NCBI GenBank assembly: GCA_041659565.1
Contig: JBAZXZ010000001.1
Coordinates: 124,001 to 188,000 of the forward strand
DNA from: Altimarinus sp041659565
GTDB lineage: Bacteria > Patescibacteriota > Gracilibacteria > BD1-5 > UBA6164
Reading direction: 5' to 3'
DNA: 64,000 nt
In this document: in pieces, positions 9,964 to 21,361 of the stretch
Position numbering within the stretch: the stretch's first letter is position 1
Layout of the letters: every line of letters begins with the position of its first letter
Made by a program: the position numbers and the translations under genes
The notes under the pieces: generated by a model
Told to the model about the DNA's origin: nothing
Database searches by the model: none
Seen by the model: only the letters and a program-made list of their open reading frames with translations

Positions 9964-11187
9964 TTAGTATGTAATTTTTACTTTCGCTAAGGCTTCTTTT
10001 AATCTAGTTACATTTTCTTCTTTTAAAGAGTCATAACAAGCTGAATATCTTATAAATTGTTCTTTTTTATCATTGATTTCACTTCAAACAAAAGGAACTC
10101 AAACAAGTCAAATTTCATTAATCATTTTATTATTAAATTCTTCACCTGTCATAATTTTTTCTCAGTTTATATATGAAGGACAATCAAATAACATAAAAAA
10201 TCAAGCATCACTTGGACAAGCTAATTGTAATCATGCATCTTCAAAAATTGGAATTAAAACATCCATTCTTTGTTTATACATTTCTTGTATTTTTTTATTA
10301 TCTTCCCTGCTTTCTAGAGTATCTAGATATCTATTTAATCAAACTGCAGCAGGTCAAAATATCCCCGAGTCTGTGTTTCATTTTATTTTGATTATTTCAT
10401 TTATGAAATCAGAAGTTCATACTATTGTTCCTATTCTCCATCCACAAGCTGAGAAAGTTTTTGAAATAGAAAATAATTCAGCCCATTCTAATTCAGGATA
10501 ATCTACAGCTACAGAAGTTAAACTTACATGATTTTTATGTACTACAGCAGTATATGCTCAATCATTAACCAATCTGATTTTATTTGTTATACAAAAATTA
10601 ATTATTTCTTCCCATTCTTCTCTACTTGCTCAAACTGGACAGGGGTTCCCTGGTTTTACAGTTAAAATCATTCTTGGTAATTTTCAGATGGGCATATTTG
10701 AAACTTTTAATTTAAAGTTTTCAAAACTATAAATAGGCCAAATATAAGATTCTTCTCATAGATATTCACACCAAGTAGCCATTACATCATATGCTGGTGC
10801 ATTCTTCATATATCATTTATTTTCGACTGGTGAATCACTTCTATTTGCTCAACAAGCTATTGGAAGTAATCATAGAATTGGTTTTTCTCATGGTATTAAC
10901 AAAGTTGATAAATGAGGAAAATTATCTATATTTATTCAAGTATTTAATTCAATTATTTTTTTATTTAGTCATTCTGGGCTTCAATTATCCCAATAATTAT
11001 GATTTTTATTAACATCTCTCATAACTTCTTCTGCTACAAGCTTTCTTAGTAATTCAGGTGGATTTGTGTCTGGTTCTCAAACTGCAATATTGATACTTGA
11101 TCAAACTCAATTTTCAAGTTCATATTCTCTAACTAGTCTTTTAATTCTTTGAAAAAGATTTTCTCAAGATTCTGGTAAGTATTTCAT
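9964..11187 (-). CDS. PLP aminotransferase, class I/II (probable diaminopimelate aminotransferase)
   Basis: A 407-residue fold-type I enzyme. The PLP lysine lies in SISKTFSACGWRIG (near 265), the motif NDGAYTAVV carries the conserved Asp and Tyr, and VKPGNPCPVG stands for the usual NPNNPTG. The gene lies 23 bases after asd and shares the transcript with lysC, and the window holds no succinyl- or acetyl-branch genes (dapD, dapC, dapE). I therefore infer LL-diaminopimelate aminotransferase activity (DapL route) or N-succinyl-DAP aminotransferase. An aspartate aminotransferase cannot be excluded. The PGNPCPVG variant is unusual. The start ATG at 11187 gives MKYLPESGENLFQRIKRL. Confidence 0.82.
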
Positions 11188-11210
11188 AGTTTTTATTGTT
11201 AAATAATAAG

Positions 11211-12212
11211 TTATTTACTAATCATATATTTTAGTATTTCTACTGCATTTAAAGCTGCACCTCTCAGAAGTTGGTCTCCAGATACAAAGAATTCTAATCA
11301 ATAATCTCAAAAAACGAGATTTTTTCTTATTCTTCAAACTTCTATATTATATTTTCATGCTGCAGTTAATGGCATAGGATAGATTTTGTTTGCTGTATCA
11401 TCTTTTAAATCTACTCAAGGAGTATTTGAAAGTATGCTTTTTATATCATCTATATCAACTTTTTTTTCAGTTTCTATTACTATACTTTCACTATGAGCTC
11501 TCAGAGTTGGAATTCTTACAGCAGTACAACTAACTAGTATATCCTTATTTCATAATATTTTATGAGTTTCCCAAGTTACTTTCATTTCTTCTTTTGTGTA
11601 TCAATTTTCTTGGAATGTATCAATATGTGGAATCAAATTAAATGCAATATCATATGCAAAAACTTTATTTTCTCTTTTTTCTCCATCAAGATATTTTTTA
11701 GTATTTTCTATAAGTTCTTCCATTCATTTTGCTCAAGCTCAACTTGTTGCTTGATAAGTTGAAACTATCATTTTTTTGATTCAATATTTTTTGTAAATAG
11801 GATAAACCGCCATAAGTGCAATTGCAGTAGTACAATTTGGGTTTGCGATTATTTTAGCATCTCAAATTACAGAAGCATTTATTTCTGGTATAACTAGAGG
11901 TATATTATCATCATATCTAAAAGCTGAAGAATTATCAATTACAATAACTCATTTTTTATTTGCTATTGGGGCAAAGGCTTTTGAATTATCTCACCCTGCT
12001 GAAAATAAAGCATAATCTAATCATTCAAAAAAATCTCCATCTACTTTTTTCAGGATTATATCTCAAAAAGGTGTATTGAATATATTTCAAGCAGATTCAG
12101 GAGAAGCTCAAAGTCTAAGCTCTTTGATAGGTATTTTTAAATCATATAAACATTTAATCATTTCAACTCAAACAGCTCAAGTAGCTCAAACTATTCATAT
12201 ATTTATATTCAT
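11211..12212 (-). CDS. asd: Aspartate-semialdehyde dehydrogenase
   Basis: A 333-residue enzyme that makes aspartate semialdehyde from aspartyl phosphate with NADPH. The nucleotide loop GIVGATGAVG (residues 6-15) uses TGA for four of its glycines, one of the clearest proofs of the code in this window. The catalytic Cys is C127 in IIANPNCTTA, and the substrate Arg/His are in RIPTLRAHSES. Length is typical. It starts 28 bases after the lysC stop. It feeds dapA, and no homoserine genes are present here, so the flux is toward lysine and peptidoglycan. Confidence 0.95.
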
Positions 12213-12240
12213 AAGTTAAGATTAAAAAATAGAATTTTTT

Positions 12241-13584
12241 TTAAATTCAAAATATACTTTTATGTAGTTTAGTTAAAATAATATCTTTTTCTACTTTATT
12301 TATAAAAATAGTTAAAGTTTTATTGTATTCTCATTTAGAAATCAATTTTATATCATCTAAAGTAGATAATACTTTGTAATCATTTATATTATCTCATACA
12401 ATAGATATCTTTGTAACTTCTTTATCAAGTGTTATACTAAAGTTATTATCTAATTCATATAATTCATTTTTAATTTTTGTCGTAAAATCACTTTCTTTTA
12501 AAGATAAAGTAAAAGATGTTTCTGATGTTGCTACTGAATCTATACTTACAGAATTATTTCTTATTATTTTAATTGCACTGTACAGATATCATACTCATCA
12601 CAACATAGAATTATCAATAAAGGTTATTAAAACTTGATTATTATCAATATTTATTCATTTAATTCATGATAATTTTTTGCTTTTACAGATTTTAGTTCAA
12701 TTAGCTTTTGTATTAAAAGTATTTTTAATATATACTGGAATATTTTTTTCTTGGGCTGGAGAAATAGTCTTTGGATGTAATACTTTAGCTCAAGTAAGTG
12801 CAAATTCAGCACTAACGGAATAATCAAGTTCATCCCAAATTATAGGATTTTTGATTATTCTGGGATCAGCTGACATTACTCAGTCTACATCTGTCCATAT
12901 TTCTACACTATTTGCATTAAATAAATTTCAAATAATTGTAGCTACATAATCACTTCATCATCTATCAAACAAATATATATTTCAATTTTCATCTCATCAT
13001 CAAAATCAAGTTATAACTGGAATTTCTTTTTCTGTATTATGTTTTTGTAAAAATATTTTAGCTTTTTCTTTTGATAAATCTTTATTATATTCTGAATTCA
13101 TAAATTCTCATTCACACATAATTATACTAGAGGATTTATAAAAACTTGAATCATACCCTAATTTATTGATTGCTAGTGATAAAAGTATAGAAGATAATAT
13201 TTCTCAAAAATATAATATTTTAGCTCTATCTTTTGGATTTAGATCTCATAATAAAGTAACTCATTTAAATATATCATGTAATATATCTAGATTCTTTTTT
13301 ATATCATTAAAATGTTCTTTACAAATATCATTTGAACAAATTCATCTTGCTACATCCTCATGTTTTTCTTTTATTTTATCAATTCAATTCATTACTTCAT
13401 TTATATCTCATTTTTTTGCTAATTCACAAAGATCTATAAGAGTATTTGTTACAGTACTCATAGCTGATACTACAACTACTACATCTTCTTTAGAATTGTT
13501 TTTTATCTCAGTTACTATTTGTGCTGTTTTTTGTATCATTTCTAAACTCCCCAAAGAAGTTCATCAAAATTTAAGGATTTTCAT
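12241..13584 (-). CDS. lysC: Aspartate kinase
   Basis: A 447-residue enzyme that phosphorylates aspartate, the entry to the pathway. The N-terminus MKILKFGGTSLGS carries the kinase motif, with both KFGG glycines encoded by TGA, so the true start is 13584 and not an internal ATG. Other motifs are GFGGGDENGNIYLFDRGGSD (nucleotide binding, near 180) and TDVDGVMSADPRII. The C-terminal ~130 residues form ACT-like regulatory domains, so lysine feedback is possible. It is the first gene of the lysC-asd-aminotransferase unit. I see no lysine riboswitch in the 130 bases upstream. Confidence 0.93.
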
Positions 13585-13659
13585 AAAACTTAATAATTTT
13601 ATATATAAATTGTTTTTAGTATATTTGAAAAAACAAAAAATCAAGTTTTGTAGTTTTAA

Positions 13660-13703
13660 AATAAAAAAAGTATGAATTTAAAATTCATACTTTTTTTATT
13701 TTA
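13660..13703 (-). terminator. Hairpin terminator upstream of lysC
   Basis: AAAATAAAAAAAGTATGAATTT pairs with AAATTCATACTTTTTTTATTTT with almost no loop. It follows the 121-residue gene (stop at 13714) and so isolates the lysC transcript from it. Confidence 0.85.
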
Positions 13704-13713
13704 GATATATTTT

Positions 13714-14079
13714 TTATGCATTAACTGTTTGTTTAAAATTATAATCATCAGCTACTCAATTTAGATGTAATCAGAAAGGTGATATCATATTTTCTATTTG
13801 TTTATTTTCTCTATCATTAGTAATAATTTCCCATAATTTTTTATTTGAAAGTCATAACATTTGACCTAAGTTGATACTTATTTCTTCATCTTTAGTTGTA
13901 TTTTTCATATTAAGTACACTAAGTGCTTCATTTCCATATTCAGCTAATGGATTTTCTAATAAACTTATTCATCTTTTGTTAAATTCAATTAATGAATTTT
14001 TAGTATCTTTACTTAATCTATCTTGTGTATTTTGTAATCCAATTGAAGGACTTAAAGTTTGTATTTCTCTTGTTCTCAT
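13714..14079 (-). CDS. Uncharacterised soluble protein
   Basis: A 121-residue protein beginning MRTREIQTLSPSIGLQNTQD. Predicted mostly helical, it contains NPLAEYGNEALSVLNMKNTT and ends ADDYNFKQTVNA. There is no signal peptide, Cys or membrane segment. The pattern of scattered polar helices resembles small helical adaptor proteins, but I recognise no family. It follows the M23 peptidase by about 50 bases and is closed by the hairpin at 13660-13703, so the two are probably co-transcribed. Confidence 0.6.
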
Positions 14080-14128
14080 ATTTTTTTATTATTATAAAAT
14101 TAAATTTGTTTTTGTTTTGTTACATCAA

Positions 14129-16540
14129 TTATTTTCATAGTGTTAAAGTAGAATTCTTGGTTTTATCTATTGCTAGAGAGATTACATATGCTCATTCTCA
14201 CCTAGTTATATTTTGGTTTGGTTGATAATAATTATCACCAAATTTATCTTTCCAAGTATTTGTTTTATCAAATATTGTATTTGCTTTTTTATTATCTTCT
14301 TTTTCTAAATCTCTATAAGTTATTGAAACTTGAGGAGATTTATTGAAAACTAAGTATTTATAAGCCTTATCTAAGAATTTTTTTCTTGTTATAGATGTAA
14401 AAGAGCTAACATTTTCTTTATTTAAGGTTTGTAAATTTGAATCAATAATTGCTATTATATTTTTATCAATTGTATCTTTTTTTATTAATAAAAGTGTATT
14501 TTTAATCCAAGTTATACTTTCTTTTTCAGTCATAGCTCTTTTTTCTAGAAAATATCATTGTTTTAAATCTGTAGTTGCAATGTTATTTTCAAGAAGTTTC
14601 ATTATGTCATCATAATAAGCATAATTTTCTGTTAATCATTTAGGTGCATCTGATTTTAAATTTAGTATTATTAAATCTTTTTTTTCATTAAATGAATACA
14701 ATTTAATTTTAGCTTGTTCATCAAAAACTTTGTAATTAAATATCAGAAGTCATCAGACTGTATCTTTATATGATATTGTTTTACTTTTTACATAATCACT
14801 TTCGCTACATTCTTTTTTCATTATGCTTTGTATATTTTTTATATCTCATGTTTTTACACATAATTTAGCATTTCATTCAGCTTTCAAATCAAAATTTCAA
14901 GTATATTTTAAATTTAAAAGTCTTGCTCATTTGTCATCTTTAAACATTACAGCTCATGAATTTTTATCTCATAGAATAACTTTTGACTTTGCTAAAACAA
15001 TTGCAGATTTTGGGTTAATTGCTTTTCCATCATCAAATACTTTTAAACTAACAGTTTCAATTGTTTTGGTTCACATTTTTACATATAAAGTAGTATTTCA
15101 TGTTTTTTTACCAGTTATTGTTATATCTCTTTTTCAGTCTGTAAAGTTATAAAATTTACTTGGAAATACATCAATTAAACTTGTATCACTCATAAAAGTA
15201 ATTGGATATGGAGTATTTCATTTAAATCATACTCATTTTTTATCTTTTATACTTATTCAAATGCTTTTATTGTTTCATATTCAGACATTGTTTCATATAT
15301 CTTTAAATTGGATTTGTATATCATATTTTCTTTTAAACTCTTCTATTTCTTTTGCTTCTATTTGTTCTCTTGTTAACATTCATTCTCTACTAATTTTTTC
15401 AACTTTTTGAACTCAAGATGCTACTTCTGTTGTTGTAGTTGTATTATTTGTTACAGTATTACTTACATTTATATTACTATTTTTTACTGAAGCTAGATAA
15501 TTATTGTAATCAATTTTTGTTTGAGCTCTAGTTTTAGGTCCAAAATATCATGCTCAATCTTCAGAAGTATTAGAAATAATATTTTTATCTAATTGATATC
15601 TTATTATATCTTGTAATATAGAATTATAATTTCAATCAATTACTCAATTATAATATCATAGATTTTTATATATATTTTGTACTTCAACTATATCATTATA
15701 AGAAGAATCTGTATAAACTGGAGTATCAAATATATTACTTGTATTTCATTTAGTTTGATTTATTTTTGAAGTACTTGTCACTTTTTTAACTGTAACTTCT
15801 TTTATTACTATATTATTTAACATTGCTCCAGAAGTCTCTAAAAATGCAAGTGGATCAACTGTAAGATTTTGTAATTCGTTAAAACATTTTCAGCTATTTA
15901 TTATATCATCATATCAATAAGGACAAGTATCATAATTATAGTACGATGGAGAGCTTTTTGTTGCTATATCTATTTGAAAATGTAAATGGTTTCAAGTTGA
16001 ATTTCATGTACTTCATACTTCTCATATTTTATCTCAAGCTTTTATACTTTCTCATACTTTTACATCAATCTTTGATAAATGAGCATAGCTTGAAACTATT
16101 TTTTTTCAATTAATTGTATGTTTTATTGATATAAGATTTCAATAATCAAGTTTATTTTGAGCAATTATGATTTCTCAATCTGCCATTGCATAAACTGGAG
16201 TTCATTCTGAAGTAGCTATATCTACTCACATATGTCAACCATTTCATATATCCCATCAATATGTATATGAACCTCACCATAAAACTGTATATCTTCTGGT
16301 GTATTCATTATATCAATCATTTAAATCTGCATATTTTTGGTAATCACTTGTATTAAGAATTTTTAAATTCTCTTTACAATCACCATCAAGGTCTGCAAAT
16401 TTTTCATATCTACATTCAAGCTTTGCAACTTGTTGTAATGGATAGATTATTTCTTGGTTTGCAGATCTAGTAATATCGGGGGGGATTATTACTAATCATA
16501 TCAGAAGTGCTGATATGGTTTTCTTTATATTATTTTTCAT
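14129..16540 (-). CDS. Secreted M23 metallopeptidase with peptidoglycan-binding and SLH-like parts
   Basis: An 803-residue exported protein. The signal peptide is MKNNIKKTISALLIGLVIIP. The M23 (LytM) zinc domain at about 75-200 has GGHMGVDIA (Zn His and Asp), SYAHLSK and the final HLHFQI, so it should cleave peptidoglycan cross-bridges. A peptidoglycan-binding helix bundle (YNDIVEVQNIYKNLGYYNGVIDG, near 275) follows, then long beta-rich Ig-like stretches. The C-terminal ~150 residues contain FLDKAYKYLVF and NITRGEGAYVISLAIDK, which look like SLH repeats for surface attachment. The signal region holds a run of seven C (see findings). The promoter is at 16660-16688. Confidence 0.88.
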
Positions 16541-16659
16541 AATCTTTTTTTTAGAAATAATTTTTATTTAAATTGTTTTTGTATATAATTAGTTTTAATT
16601 ACTAAATTATATATTTTGACATTTAAATTAATTTGTGTGTAATTAATTATCTCATATAA

Positions 16660-16688
16660 ATTATGCAACATATTTCTAATATTGTCAA
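16660..16688 (-). promoter_or_regulatory. Promoter for the M23 peptidase gene
   Basis: Minus strand TTGACA (16683-16688), 17 bases, CATAAT (16660-16665). This leaves a leader of about 115 bases before ATG 16540. It is a strong sigma-70-type match in the divergent region between the M23 gene and lgt. Confidence 0.7.
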
Positions 16689-16693
16689 ATATT

Positions 16694-16721
16694 TTAATTA
16701 CTTTTTTATAAAAAAGTAATT
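16694..16721. other. AT palindrome in the M23/lgt divergent region
   Basis: AATTACTTTTTT and AAAAAAGTAATT flank an AT centre, just upstream of the M23 -35 box. It could be an operator or a leftover terminator. Nothing else is recognisable in 16541-16808 apart from the promoter at 16660. Confidence 0.4.
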
Positions 16722-16808
16722 TGTCAAGAAAAACAAGATTAAAAATTAATGACTAGACCTGAATACAAAAGGAAAATAATAACATTTTTTAATTAATAAA
16801 TAATTGTT

Positions 16809-17657
16809 ATGTATATTTTTAAAATACAATTGTTTTGATTAACTATTGCACCAACATACTATTGACTTATGTATGTATTTTGATTTGTGTTTTGATATAT
16901 AACTGTAAAAAGATGATTAAAATTGAGCCATAAAAAGATGGATGATTTAATTTTATATATATTTGCTTGAGTAATTTTATGATGAAGAATAGGTTATATA
17001 TTATTTTATGATTTGAGTTTTTATATAGATAATCCATTGAATCTAATTAAAATTTGGGAATGATGAATGAGTTTTCATGGTTGAGCAATTTGAGTTGTTT
17101 TAGCTATGTATTTTTTTGCTAAAAAATATAAGAAATCAATATTAAATAATAAACTTGAATTAAATCCTCAAACTTCTAAAGCTTTTTTAAAGCTTACTGA
17201 TGAAGTCTGTAGAAGTCTACCTGTATGATTATGATTATGAAGATTATGAAATTACCTTAATAAAGAACTACTTTGATATAGTCCTTATGATTGACCTTTT
17301 GCTGTTTATATAAATTCAGTTTGATATTTCCCTTCTCCATTACTTGAAGCTATTTTAGAATGAGTTATTTTATTTTTAATACTTGCTTATTTTTATAAGA
17401 AAAAAACTGAAATTAATAGTCTTACAAATTTAAAAATTTTCAAACCTTGGTACTATAATATAATACCTAAAAATGATTGACAAATAGCTTCATTATTTTT
17501 AGTGTTTTATGCTATTTTTAGGATTTTTGTTGAAATATTTTTTAGAGCTCCTGATCCTCAAATCTGATATATATTTTGATTTTTGACTATGTGAGAGATT
17601 CTAACTTTACCTATGCTTATTGTTTGAATTTATTATTTTATTAAATTAAATAAATAA
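16809..17657 (+). CDS. lgt: Prolipoprotein diacylglyceryl transferase
   Basis: A 282-residue membrane enzyme that moves diacylglycerol from phosphatidylglycerol to the lipobox Cys of prolipoproteins. About seven membrane helices. Signature pieces: GGRIGYILFYD (near 59), WEGGMSFHGGAIG (near 87, with the essential His) and GLGLGRLGNYLNKEL (near 140, Arg and Asn of the Lgt signature). Nearly all these glycines are TGA codons, so the gene is unreadable under the standard code. It implies that lipoproteins are made; the RND adaptor (start at 28049) has a lipobox. It is coupled to the rhomboid gene 1 base downstream. Confidence 0.95.
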
Positions 17658-17658
17658 T

Positions 17659-18189
17659 ATGACTGTTTCAAATATACTTATAATTATATCTGCTGTAATT
17701 ACAGCTCTAACTTTTTTTATTCATGATTTAACTAATTTTGGTATTAATCATACCTTTTTATCTGAATCAATGTATAATAAGGTTTTAATACAATTTTTAT
17801 TGTATCAGTTTTTGCATTGAGGTATAATCCATCTTGTTTTTAATTCATTATTTATTTATATATTCTGAAATTGACTTGAGGATTTAATTTGAAAAAGAAA
17901 ATTTATTATATTTTTTATATTTAATACTATTTTTGTTTGAATTTCATTATTTTTATTTACTTCTTGAAATACTATATGAATAAGTGGTTTTTGTATGGCT
18001 ATTTTAACATATTTTACATTGGAACTTTATAATAAAAATAATCCAGAATATAAATGATGAATAACAGCTATAGTTATAAATATAGGTATATGACTTACAC
18101 CATGAATAAGTCTTATATGACATCTTTTTTGAAGTATAGCTTGAGTGATTTTTTACTTGTATAATAGAGAAAAAAAAGAGTTAAATTAA
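17659..18189 (+). CDS. Rhomboid family intramembrane serine protease
   Basis: A 176-residue protein with about six membrane helices. The rhomboid fold shows in QFLHGGIIHLVFN (near 54, the HxxxHxxxN-like loop), GISGFCMA (near 115, catalytic Ser in GxSG) and GHLFGSIAGV (near 155, catalytic His). It should cut membrane proteins within or near a transmembrane helix; the substrate is unknown. TGA encodes the glycines flanking both catalytic residues. It overlaps its own terminator at the 3' end and follows lgt by 1 base, so the two form an operon. Confidence 0.88.
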
Positions 18190-18203
18190 TAACTCTTTTT
18201 TTA
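18171..18203. terminator. Bidirectional terminator, rhomboid/topA
   Basis: AAAAAAAGAGTTA and TAACTCTTTTTTT pair around AATTAA. The left arm encodes the last codons of the rhomboid gene (EKKEL), and the stop TAA lies in the right arm. Runs of A and T on both sides let it serve the convergent rhomboid and topA genes. Confidence 0.85.
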
Positions 18204-18210
18204 TATATTT

Positions 18211-20490
18211 TTAAACTACTCCATTTTCTTCCTCATTTTTCATCATCCTAGTTTTTAATTCATCCCAAACTTCTTTTGGAATTGGTTTTGCTATTTTTAC
18301 TTCTGGATATTTTTTTGCTGCTAAAAATGGTCATCTTTTAGAGTTTTTTATTACAAGTTCTTCCCCACTTTCTTGGTCTATTAAAAGTCATTTTTCTTTA
18401 ACTATTTCTTCTAGTATTTCATCTTTTTCTGATTTAATTTTACCTATCCGTTTAACTTCTGGATAATTTGAACTTGCTAAAAATGGACCAAATCTACCGA
18501 ATTTAACAACTATCGTACCTCATTCTGGACATGGTTTTCATTCGTATTTTTCTTTTAATGCTTCAAGTCATGAATTATCACTTTCAGTTCTTTCTATATA
18601 TTTACATTCAGGATATCAAGTACAACCGATAAATTTACCTGTTTTGCTATATTTATATACTAAATCTTTTCCACATTCAGGACAAGCTTTACCAACCATT
18701 TCTATAACTTTTTCTGCATTTTCACCTGCATTTTCAAGATCTTTTTTTAGACTTCATTCCCAAAAATTTGAAAGCATTGTTTGATATTTTTCTTTTCAAG
18801 TTGCTACTTTATCAAAATCTTCTTCTACAAGTGATGTAAATTTATAATCCATCATATTTGTAAAGTATTTTTCAAGAAAATCTGTAACAGTAAAAGCCAC
18901 CTCAGTTGGTTTTAAATATTTTCTTTCAAACTTTTCTATATATCATCTATCTATAATTGTTCAAATAGTTGGAGCATAAGTTGATGGTCTACCTATCCCC
19001 TCTGATTCCATTTTTTTAACTAAACTAGCTTCAGTAAAACGAGCTGGTGGTTTTGAAAAAGATTGTAATGCAAGTAACTCATTACTATTAACCTTATCTC
19101 AAATATTCATTTTAGGAAGTTTAGAAACATCTTCTTCTTCATTTTCATCATCATTACTTTCAATATATAATTTCATAAATCATTCAAATTTGATTACTTC
19201 TCATTTTGTTATCCAATTTGAATTTGTATTAACTATTGGTGAAAAATCCATAGTAGTAATTTCAATCAAAGCATCTGTCATCTGACTTGCAATAGTTCTT
19301 TTCCATATTAAATCATATAATTTTAATTCATATGGATCCAAAATACCAGACAAACTATCAGGAGTTTTTGTTAAATCTACTGGTCTAATAGCTTCATGAG
19401 CTTCTTGTGCTGATGCTTGTTTTGTTTTATAAGTCCTTTCTATATGATAATCTTTTCAAAACATTTTTTCAATAACTTTTTTTGATTCATCTTTTGCAAA
19501 AGATGACAAATTTACACTATCGGTTCTCATATAAGTAATAAGTCATTGTCTTTCTCATCATCATAAATCAATTCATTCATAAAGTTTTTGAGCAAACATC
19601 ATAGTTTGTTTAACTCAAAATCAAAATTTACGACTAGCTTCTTGTTGTAGTGTAGAAGTGGTAAAAGGTGCACCAGGGCTTCTCTTACTATCTTTTTTAA
19701 TTATATCATTTAAAATAAATTCTAGATTAATTGTTTGTTTTAATATCTCATTATCATTTTTATCTTTTGATTTTTCTAAACTATCTAGGTTAGGTAGTAA
19801 AGTTAAAAGTAATTTTTCAATATCTTCACGAGAATTAAATGCTTTTGTTTTTCATCCAATTTTTTCTAAAATACTTTTAAAAGCAAATTTATTATGTTCT
19901 AAATTTGCAATCATTTTCCATGATTCTTTTGGTTTAAAGTTTTGTATATCTCTTTCTCTTTCTACTATCATTTTTACAGCTACAGATTGTACTCTTCAAG
20001 CTGATAATCATTTTCTTATTTTCTTCCATAATACTGGACTAACTTTGTATCATACAAGTCTATCAAGAATTCTTCTTGCTTGTTGAGCATCTACTAGATT
20101 AATATCAATATTTCTAGGAGTTTTTATACTTTCTTCTATTGCTTTCTTTGTAATTTCATGAAAAACTATTCTCTTAACTTTTGTAGGATCAATATCAAGA
20201 ACACTACATAGATGCCAACCAATAGCTTCTCATTCCCTATCTTCATCGGTTGCTATCCATACTTCTTGTGATTTTGAAGCTAAGCTTTTTAAATTATCCA
20301 CTGTTTTTTTCTTTTCAGCTGAAATTTGATATTTGGGAGTAAAATCATTTTCAATATCTACTCATAATTCTTTTTCTGGTAAATCCCTTATATGTCACAT
20401 TGAAGCTACTACTTTATAGTCAGGTCATAAAAATTTTTCTATGGTTTTTCATTTTGCTGGAGATTCCACTATTACTAAGTTTTTTGACAT
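18211..20490 (-). CDS. topA: DNA topoisomerase I
   Basis: A 759-residue type IA topoisomerase that relaxes negative supercoils. The Toprim domain starts NLVIVESPAKGKTIEKFLG with the conserved Glu, and the active-site Tyr is in GLITYMRTDSVNLSS. EAHEAIRP and the segment from PPARFTEASLVKKM to GRPSTYAPTI follow. At the C-terminus, one intact zinc ribbon keeps CPECG...GCTGYPECKY. Two later repeats are worn: GKPCPEGGTIVVKFGRFGPF and then SKRGPFLAAKKYPEVK have lost most Cys but keep the RxGPFLxxxxYPE core. Length is normal. It is an essential housekeeping gene. Confidence 0.96.
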
Positions 20491-20581
20491 AAAAGAATGC
20501 ATTAAAAGTAAAATTTGTAACTTATTTTTTCCTATAATATTCAGATATTTAAAATAAAGTGTATTTTTTTATTGTTTTTAG

Positions 20582-20622
20582 TCAAAAAAAAATTAGAAAA
20601 ACTTAATTTTCTAATTTTTTTA
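20582..20622 (-). terminator. Hairpin terminator between topA and the 169-residue gene
   Basis: AAAAAAATTAGAAAA pairs with TTTTCTAATTTTTTT around CTTAA. It closes the upstream minus-strand gene, whose stop is at 20636, before topA. Confidence 0.85.
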
Positions 20623-20635
20623 CTATTTTTATATT

Positions 20636-21145
20636 TTAATAATAAATATCAATAACATTTTTTACTAGATTTCTGTTATCATATGGAAATTTAAAATTTT
20701 CTATATATCTTATAACTGCATAAAAAATACTCCAAACATTATTTTCACTGTAGAAAAAGGCATTTCATTCACTTTTTACAGGATTAAACTCATTTAAAAT
20801 ATTATTTAAGTAATTATCTTTTGCTACTATTGGAACAATTCATTTTTTTAGATAATCTCATAATTTTCACATACAATCGTCACATATAATAAAATCAATT
20901 CAAAATAATAAATTATCATTTACATCATTTAGATAAATCATTGAATCATATTTTCAAAATTCTTCTTTTGATAGTATAATTAAATCTACAGGTAAAATAG
21001 ATAATCATTTTAATAAATCTCAAATGATTTCTTTATTATCCATTACAACAATTCATAGGATTTTATTTTTTTTCAATAACTTAAACTTATTTTTAATACT
21101 TTCAGTTTGTCTTTTTTTCTCATTAAGTATCTCTGTTAATCCCAT
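20636..21145 (-). CDS. Uncharacterised protein, faintly like a glycosyltransferase C-terminal half
   Basis: A 169-residue protein. Alternating strands and helices (ILGIVVMDNKE, PVDLIILSKEEF, FIICDDCMGKLGDYLKKG, IVPIVAKD) look like a Rossmann-type half-domain. The tail NPVKSEGNAFFYSENNVWSI followed by a helix and PYDNRNLVKN resembles the C-terminal end of GT5/GT4-type glycosyltransferases. It is half the usual length, so it is either a truncated enzyme or a different small family. There is no signal peptide. It is a single-gene unit between two strong hairpins. Confidence 0.55.
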
Positions 21146-21361
21146 ATTTAATAAATAAAAAGTAAAAGATAATAATTAATATAGATATTCTAAAAAATAG
21201 AATTTTTATCTATTTATCTAACTAAATTAATTTTACCATATATAATATAAATAAACAAAAAAAATGATTTGACAAAATAATTATATGTAATGAAATAAAA
21301 AACTTGTATTTTTTAAGGTTTTTATTATTGTTAGTAGTAATTTAAAATTATTATTTTTTCT

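Noticed and set aside
12241..13700. A lysine riboswitch ahead of lysC
   Set aside because: The 130-base gap has a hairpin but not the multi-helix layout or conserved bases of the L-box.
14198..14533. A 111-residue minus-strand frame as a gene of its own
   Set aside because: It is an internal piece of the M23 peptidase gene, bounded by glycine TGA codons.
21269..21296. TTGACA followed by TATGTA or TAATGA as a promoter for the SLH/calcium gene
   Set aside because: The spacing is 12-13 bases, too short for a sigma-70 promoter, so I did not list it as a feature.
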